Assembly: GCA_002364555.1 (NCBI GenBank)
Contig: DEYM01000084.1
Coordinates: 1-20,169 of the forward strand
DNA length: 20,169 nucleotides
Reading direction: 5' to 3'
Origin: Phycisphaerales bacterium UBA3158
Lineage (GTDB): Bacteria > Planctomycetota > Phycisphaerae > Phycisphaerales > SM1A02
In this document: positions 16,429-20,169 of the stretch, piece after piece
How positions within the stretch are numbered: the first letter of the stretch is position 1
Layout: each line of letters starts with the position of its first letter
The notes under the pieces: model-generated
What the model was told of the DNA's origin: nothing
What the model saw: only the letters and a program-made list of their open reading frames with translations
Databases searched by the model: none
Program-made: the position numbers and the translations under genes

Positions 16429-17460
16429 CGCCATCGCGTTTCCCCCATCGATCGAACGCGCGGCAACCTGAACACCCTGCTTCATGTCCTCGACGCGATC
16501 ACAGGCCAGCAGTGCCGCTGCGGCATTCAACAACGTCATGTCTCGAGCCGGGCCCTGCTCACGTCCATCGATGACGGATTTCATCATCTCCGTCGCATGA
16601 TCGAGATCCCGAGCCGTCACCAGATCGATGCCGACCGTCTCGAGACCGACATCCTCCGGTGAAATGCGCCAACTCGAGACATCACCATCCCTGACTTCGA
16701 AGACCGTGGATGGTGCCGAAATGGAGAGCTCGTCCAGCCCATCATCGGAGTGGACGATCAAGGCACGTCTGGTGCCCAGATGATTCAGGGCTTCAGCGAC
16801 AGGTTTCTGATACCGACCATCCCACACACCCATCAACTGCCTTCCGGCATTCGCCGGATTGGTAAGGGGTCCGAGTAGATTGAATATGGTCGGAACCCCC
16901 ATGGCTTTCCGAACAGGCATGACGTGTCTGGTGGCTGGATGATGGTGGATCGCGAAACAGAAGCAGATGCCTGCCTGTTCAAGGCAGCGTGCCTGTGTTT
17001 CGGGTCCGGCTTCCACATTGATGCCGATTGATTGAAGGGCCTCGGCCGAACCACGACCGGTTCGAGATCGATTCCCATGCTTGGCGACATTGACTCCCGC
17101 ACCTGCTGCGACCAGGGCGGCAGCCGTCGAGACGTTGAATGTCTTGGGCGCTCCTCCGGTACCAGCGGTATCCAGGATCTCATCGGCGGGAAGATCGGAC
17201 TCCACCCTGGTCACATGACGTCGCATGACTCTGGCAGCACCCTCCAGCTCATCGGGCGTCGGTAGTCTCGTCGCCAACAGGGCCAGGAGCGCCCCCATCT
17301 CACCATGGTGGACTTCCCCGGTCATCATGGCTTCAAAGGCGCTGGTCGTCTCATCGACGGTCAGGGTCCGACCATCCAGCAGTGTCCCGAGGAACGGGGT
17401 CAGATCAGCTCCAGCGGAGCCTTGGGCGAATTCAGGTGGTTGTTTTCTGTGTTCTGTCAT
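16393..17460 (-). CDS. trpD: Anthranilate phosphoribosyltransferase
   Basis: This enzyme joins anthranilate to PRPP in tryptophan synthesis. The start is placed at ATG 17460 (MTEHRK, 355 residues); an ATG at 17514 is in frame but adds 18 non-family residues and would overlap the lgt start codon. Family landmarks are present: GTGG (100-103), TFNVSTAAALVAAGAGVNVAKHGNR (107-131), HHPATRHVMPVR, TIFNLLGPLTNPA (191-203), and the Mg-binding DGLDELS (240-246). Two PRPP-site segments depart from the usual sequence: the GTGGD aspartate is Ala (A104), and the SSKSGSAD loop reads RTGRGSAE. No other trp gene is adjacent. The 3' end overlaps the exported beta-rich protein's gene by 36 nt. Confidence 0.93.
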   Translation of the reverse strand: MTEHRKQPPEFAQGSAGADLTPFLGTLLDGRTLTVDETTSAFEAMMTGEVHHGEMGALLALLATRLPTPDELEGAARVMRRHVTRVESDLPADEILDTAGTGGAPKTFNVSTAAALVAAGAGVNVAKHGNRSRTGRGSAEALQSIGINVEAGPETQARCLEQAGICFCFAIHHHPATRHVMPVRKAMGVPTIFNLLGPLTNPANAGRQLMGVWDGRYQKPVAEALNHLGTRRALIVHSDDGLDELSISAPSTVFEVRDGDVSSWRISPEDVGLETVGIDLVTARDLDHATEMMKSVIDGREQGPARDMTLLNAAAALLACDRVEDMKQGVQVAARSIDGGNAMASLEKLARISNG

Positions 17461-17500
17461 GGCACGTCGGGTTCCAGCCTGTGGTACAACGCGGCACCAC

Positions 17501-17505
17501 GGGAG
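17501..17505 (+). promoter_or_regulatory. Ribosome binding site of lgt
   Basis: GGGAG lies 7 nt before ATG 17513 and supports that start over upstream in-frame codons that would run antisense through trpD. Confidence 0.5.
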
Positions 17506-17512
17506 CTTGTTC

Positions 17513-18538
17513 ATGTTCTTGGCCGAATCCTACCTTCATACGCTTGATCCGTACGTCATACAGTTGACCGATGGCGGCTTTGGCATCCGTTGGTACGGAT
17601 TGGCCTATGTAGCGGGTTTCCTGATCGCCTGGTCACTCATCAAATGGCTGGCCAACACAGGCAGGTCCATTGTCCCCCCATCGAGGGTGGCGGATCTGAT
17701 GATCTATGCCATTGTCGGGGTTCTGGTGGGTGGCCGTCTCGGATATGCGGCCTTCTACGATCCATCACTCTTCACCGATGCCGCCAGAAACATGGATGGC
17801 CAGGTCGTACCACCCTGGTGGGCCCTGTTGGCCATCAACCAAGGGGGGATGGCCAGCCATGGTGGAATGATCGGCGTTCTGGCAGCCATGTTGATCTTCA
17901 TGATCCGACACAAGCTCGTTCCAGCAATCCATGCCGCCGATCTCATCGCCTTTGTCGCACCACCGGGACTCTTCCTTGGTCGAATGGCCAACTTCATCAA
18001 CGGTGAGCTCTGGGGTCATCCCATTGCCGATCAGGACAATCCCGCCTGGTGGAGTGTGAAGTATCCAGAGGAAATATATTTCGGGGAGACCAACCTCGAG
18101 CAGTTGCGTGGTGTCATTCCTGGAGATCAGACCTTTCTGCCTGGAGTCGTCGAATCACTGCGAGCCGGAGATCCCGTCGTCACCGAAGTGGTCGTTCCCC
18201 AATTGACGGCGTACTACCCGTCCCAGCTTTTCCAGGCACTGGCGGATGGCCCGATTCTGTTCCTGGTTCTCATTGCCGTGTGGTGGGTTCCGAGGAAGGG
18301 TGGTGTCCTGACAGGCACATTCCTGATCGCCTATGGACTCCTGAGAATAATGACCGAGATGTTCCGTCAACCCGATGAAGGGGTATCCCTGCTGATGGGA
18401 CTCAGCCGTGGTCAGTTTCTCAGTGTGTTCATGATCGTTGCGGGCATGCTTCTTCTGCTGATCGCATCGAAATCAAGAAGTCAGAAGCTCGGTGGTCTCG
18501 GATGTCCACCGATCGGTCCCCAATCAACGGTTTCCTAA
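17513..18538 (+). CDS. lgt: Prolipoprotein diacylglyceryl transferase
   Basis: Lgt transfers diacylglycerol from phosphatidylglycerol to the lipobox Cys of prelipoproteins in the inner membrane. The 341 residues show the family layout: FGIRWYGLAYVAGF (23-36), VGGRLGYAAFYDP (72-84), GGMASHGGMIG (111-121, H116), the signature GRMANFINGELWG (156-168, with Ala where most have Gly), and GLLRIMTEMFRQPDEG (275-290, with the conserved Arg and Glu). There are about seven membrane helices. The start has GGGAG at 17501-17505 and lies 52 bp from the divergent trpD start. The C-terminal tail from residue 298 is repeated 800 bp downstream as a diverged copy, and the stop codon TAA (18536-18538) lies in the anticodon loop of a tRNA-Arg 3' half. 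The tail therefore appears chimeric. Confidence 0.96.
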   Translation: MFLAESYLHTLDPYVIQLTDGGFGIRWYGLAYVAGFLIAWSLIKWLANTGRSIVPPSRVADLMIYAIVGVLVGGRLGYAAFYDPSLFTDAARNMDGQVVPPWWALLAINQGGMASHGGMIGVLAAMLIFMIRHKLVPAIHAADLIAFVAPPGLFLGRMANFINGELWGHPIADQDNPAWWSVKYPEEIYFGETNLEQLRGVIPGDQTFLPGVVESLRAGDPVVTEVVVPQLTAYYPSQLFQALADGPILFLVLIAVWWVPRKGGVLTGTFLIAYGLLRIMTEMFRQPDEGVSLLMGLSRGQFLSVFMIVAGMLLLLIASKSRSQKLGGLGCPPIGPQSTVS

Positions 18539-18573
18539 ACCGAAGGTCGGAGGTTCGAATCCTCCCGCGAGCG
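18526..18573 (+). pseudogene. tRNA-Arg(CCU) 3' half, candidate attachment-site remnant
   Basis: The sequence folds as the 3' half of a tRNA. It has the anticodon stem CGGT/ACCG (18528-18531/18539-18542) with loop TTCCTAA (anticodon CCT), a 5-nt variable loop AGGTC, and a perfect T arm GGAGG-TTCGAAT-CCTCC (18549-18565). Then come the acceptor 3' strand CGCGAGC and discriminator G (18573); no CCA is encoded. The 5' half is absent: upstream is lgt coding sequence. Tyrosine recombinases commonly use this part of tRNA genes as an attachment site, and elements carry a copy of it. Here it marks one edge of the segment inserted between the two lgt tails. It should not be a functional tRNA. Confidence 0.75.
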
Positions 18574-18646
18574 TTTCACTTGTTGCATAGGGTTTTTCGA
18601 CAGTTTCGACTGTCTTGAGAACCACCCAAATCCACATATCACCCCT
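18574..18646. other. Short non-coding gap after the tRNA fragment
   Basis: These 73 bp hold a tandem TTTCGACAG/TTTCGACTG repeat (about 18596-18613) that can also form a 5-bp GACAG/CTGTC stem. No strong promoter or terminator is seen. Confidence 0.3.
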
Positions 18647-19138
18647 ATGATTCGTTCCATGCCAGGCTATCGCATATTGACTGATGCTCCCACGCTGAAC
18701 TCATACCTACGGCAGCCGAAAGTATGGGTACAGCTTGCGATTGCCACTCTCGCGCCATGTACCATGATGGTCCTTATTGCCGTGATCTCGAAACACTCGG
18801 GTCCGGAAGATCTTTTCAGGGACAGTGTGTACAACGCCATCATCACAGTCGTCGCTGCCGTAAGCAGCTTTGCCTGGCTGCGCATCTACCTTGCCAAACG
18901 ACCCGGCTTCATCTGCAGGACATGTGGCTATGACCTACAAGGAAGTGATGGACCGGAGTTGGCTTGCCCAGAATGTGGAGGAAAAGAACACTGCAGCGAA
19001 GTGCCTGCGTGGGGGGCATCCGCTTCGCGATATTGGCTCCTCGTCCCCGGCATTCTTCTCCTACTTGGTGCAGTGGCGTTTCTTCTGCTGACTCTGCTTA
19101 CGTCTATGCTCCATGTCGCTTTCTTGCCGCCGGGTTGA
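18647..19138 (+). CDS. Small membrane protein with zinc ribbon, unknown function
   Basis: This 163-residue protein has three predicted membrane helices (about 27-48, 61-83, 129-152). A zinc ribbon CRTCGYDLQG...CPEC (Cys 90, 93, 107, 110) lies between the second and third. The CxxCGYDLxG...CPECG ribbon is a recurring motif in small planctomycete membrane proteins of unknown role. The ribbon should be cytoplasmic or periplasmic depending on topology, which cannot be decided here. No Shine-Dalgarno sequence precedes ATG 18647; ATG 18659 is an alternative. It is the only gene between the two lgt tails and is the apparent cargo of the insertion. The segment lacks the GATC enrichment of neighbouring genes, consistent with a separate origin. 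Confidence 0.7.
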   Translation: MIRSMPGYRILTDAPTLNSYLRQPKVWVQLAIATLAPCTMMVLIAVISKHSGPEDLFRDSVYNAIITVVAAVSSFAWLRIYLAKRPGFICRTCGYDLQGSDGPELACPECGGKEHCSEVPAWGASASRYWLLVPGILLLLGAVAFLLLTLLTSMLHVAFLPPG

Positions 19139-19203
19139 TTGGACGCGTGGGACGTCAAGATCAAATCAATGCCTCGTTCTAGAAACCATTGAATTTGGTC
19201 TGG

Positions 19204-19338
19204 AGTCGTGGTCAGCTTCCGAGTGTCGTCATGATGATCGTGGGAATCGTTCTTCTACTGATCGCATCGAGATCGAAAGGATCCAGGCTCGGTGGTCTCG
19301 AGTGTCCACGGATCACGAATCAACCATCGACATCCTGA
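19204..19338 (+). pseudogene. Diverged duplicate of the lgt 3' end (fragment)
   Basis: 19204-19314 aligns without gaps to 18404-18514 at an 800-bp offset, with about 26 mismatches in 110 positions. A shared AATCAAC then follows. In the lgt frame it reads SRGQLPSVVMMIVGIVLLLIASRSKGSRLGGLECPRI and stops at TGA 19336-19338; 22 of the first 37 residues match Lgt. Many substitutions are synonymous or swap similar hydrophobic residues, so the copy diverged while coding. There is no start, and an in-frame stop lies at 19180-19182, so it is a fragment. Its end overlaps the methyltransferase 3' end by 19 nt. It may be the former genuine tail of this lgt gene. Confidence 0.8.
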
Positions 19339-20169
19339 TTCCGAACAGGTTTCTGGAATATCAGGACATGCTGCTGTGGAAGATCATCCATGGTCTTGAT
19401 CCAGTCGAATCCAGCCGCTTCGAATTCAATCAAGGCCTGTGACTCCGACATCTTGTGATGAGGCTTGATGAGGACATCCGGATCCTCCGCACGGTATTCA
19501 ACAAGAACGATCCGGCCACCTGGCTTGAGCGCCCTCATCAACGATCGCTTCATCTCCCAGGGGTGCGAAAACTCGTGGTAGGCATCCACGAACAGAACGA
19601 CGTCGACCGTATTCGGTGGAATCTTCACATCCGTGATCGTTCCGAGAACCGTCTCGACATTCGAGATTCCAAGCTCCTTGGCACTCTTCTCGAGGATCGC
19701 GTTCATCTCGGGTTGGATATCGACCGCAACCACACGTCCATCCGGAACCCGAGGTGCCATTCTCAGGCTGAAGTAGCCGGTGCCTGAACCGATGTCGGCG
19801 ATCACCTCATCGGGCTCGAGGGACATCATCTCGACGAGCAGATCCGTCCGCTCCTCCTGCTCCCTCTTCGATCGTTCCAGCCAACCGGCTCCAAGGTGCC
19901 CCATCACCTGGGAGATCTGTCGCCCCATGTACACCTTTCCGATCCCGTCGTACGCAGGCCTCGTCTTCGAATAGAGGGAAGAGGTGTCGACGAGTTCCAG
20001 AGGATCGCCATTCCCCAGATCCGCATTCACCAGGACGAGCGTCAACCTGTCTCCGGTCGACGACTGCCTTGCCAGGAAACCATCCTCCGAAACCGGAAGA
20101 TCAAACCGCTCATGGGATTCGATTCGGGAACCACTCGAGACCATCTTCGTCAGATAGGCCCGTAGCTGA
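19320..20169 (-). CDS. Class I SAM-dependent methyltransferase, 5' end probably beyond the window
   Basis: The frame stays open to the right edge of the window; ATG 20144 is one possible internal start (274 residues). Numbering from it, SAM-binding motif I is ADIGSGTGYF (116-125) and the acidic end of strand 2 is VDIQPEM (141-147). Post-motif strands VDVVLFVDAYHEFSHPWEM (180-198) and LKPGGRIVLVEYRAEDP (206-222) follow. The GRQISQVMGHLGAGWLER segment before motif I is typical of a planctomycete and proteobacterial methyltransferase family of unknown substrate. About 70 residues further upstream (GDRLTLVLVNADLGNGDPLELVD) do not fit that family and may be part of a fused N-terminal region. The 3' end overlaps the lgt tail fragment on the opposite strand. 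Confidence 0.85.
   Translation of the reverse strand, partial: QLRAYLTKMVSSGSRIESHERFDLPVSEDGFLARQSSTGDRLTLVLVNADLGNGDPLELVDTSSLYSKTRPAYDGIGKVYMGRQISQVMGHLGAGWLERSKREQEERTDLLVEMMSLEPDEVIADIGSGTGYFSLRMAPRVPDGRVVAVDIQPEMNAILEKSAKELGISNVETVLGTITDVKIPPNTVDVVLFVDAYHEFSHPWEMKRSLMRALKPGGRIVLVEYRAEDPDVLIKPHHKMSESQALIEFEAAGFDWIKTMDDLPQQHVLIFQKPVRNQDVDG

Noticed and set aside
17225..17512. A 96-codon N-terminal extension of lgt
   Set aside because: It runs antisense through trpD, has no family similarity, and the ATG at 17513 has a good ribosome site and matches the Lgt N-terminus.
18487..18573. A complete tRNA-Arg gene using GCTCG at 18487 as acceptor 5' strand
   Set aside because: Five acceptor pairs can form, but the D-arm region is 14 nt too long with no D-stem, and the same GCTCGGTGGTCTCG is lgt coding sequence found in both copies.
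19113..19442. A 109-codon + strand open frame across the lgt fragment and methyltransferase end
   Set aside because: It is in a different frame from the lgt homology and antisense to the methyltransferase, with no motif.
1..20169. CRISPR arrays, insertion sequences, integrase genes, rRNA genes
   Set aside because: No regularly spaced identical repeats, transposase or integrase motifs, or rRNA sequence were seen on either strand.

Overview
The window looks like a chromosomal segment of a planctomycete, probably of the Phycisphaerae type. The evidence is indirect. There is a MoxR/DUF58/BatA-like/VWA operon that continues into a giant DUF4175-like protein. The VWA protein carries a DUF1355-type glutamine-amidotransferase-like domain. 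A small membrane protein has the CxxCGYDL...CPEC zinc ribbon common in planctomycetes, and dnaA is not followed by dnaN. No taxonomic search was possible. Overall GC is about 55%, with an AT-richer dip after dnaA.

Layout: 1-606 is the C-terminal part of a tRNase Z-like metallo-beta-lactamase protein (+). 717-2075 is dnaA (+). 2076-2343 is a non-coding stretch of about 43% GC with features expected of a replication origin, including a DnaA-trio-like CTACTACTA. 2344-3219 is mutM (-), convergent on dnaA. 3331-16428 is a seven-gene + strand block: moxR, a DUF58 protein, a BatA-like membrane protein, a VWA membrane protein, a 1406-residue DUF4175-like coiled-coil protein, an exported squalene-cyclase-fold repeat protein, and an exported beta-rich protein with an NPCBM-like C-terminus. 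Most of these genes are joined by 4-nt overlaps or tiny gaps. 16393-17460 is trpD (-), overlapping the last operon gene tail to tail. 17513-18538 is lgt (+), divergent from trpD. 18526-19338 is a mosaic junction. 19320 to the right edge is a SAM-dependent methyltransferase (-), cut by the window end.

The operon reads as one envelope machine. MoxR is a cytoplasmic AAA+ ATPase and DUF58 its usual VWA-like partner. The next three products sit in the membrane with large extracytoplasmic parts, and the last two are predicted to be exported. The job of such MoxR systems in planctomycetes is not settled. An envelope-protein maturation role is inference.

The most unusual structure is at the lgt 3' end. 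The last 125 nt of lgt recur 800 bp downstream as a diverged copy (about 76% identical, with conservative amino-acid changes). Between the copies lie a perfect 3' half of a tRNA-Arg(CCU), whose anticodon loop supplies the lgt stop codon, and a small zinc-ribbon membrane protein gene. This looks like the footprint of a site-specific insertion or tail replacement. The second feature of note is the candidate oriC next to dnaA.
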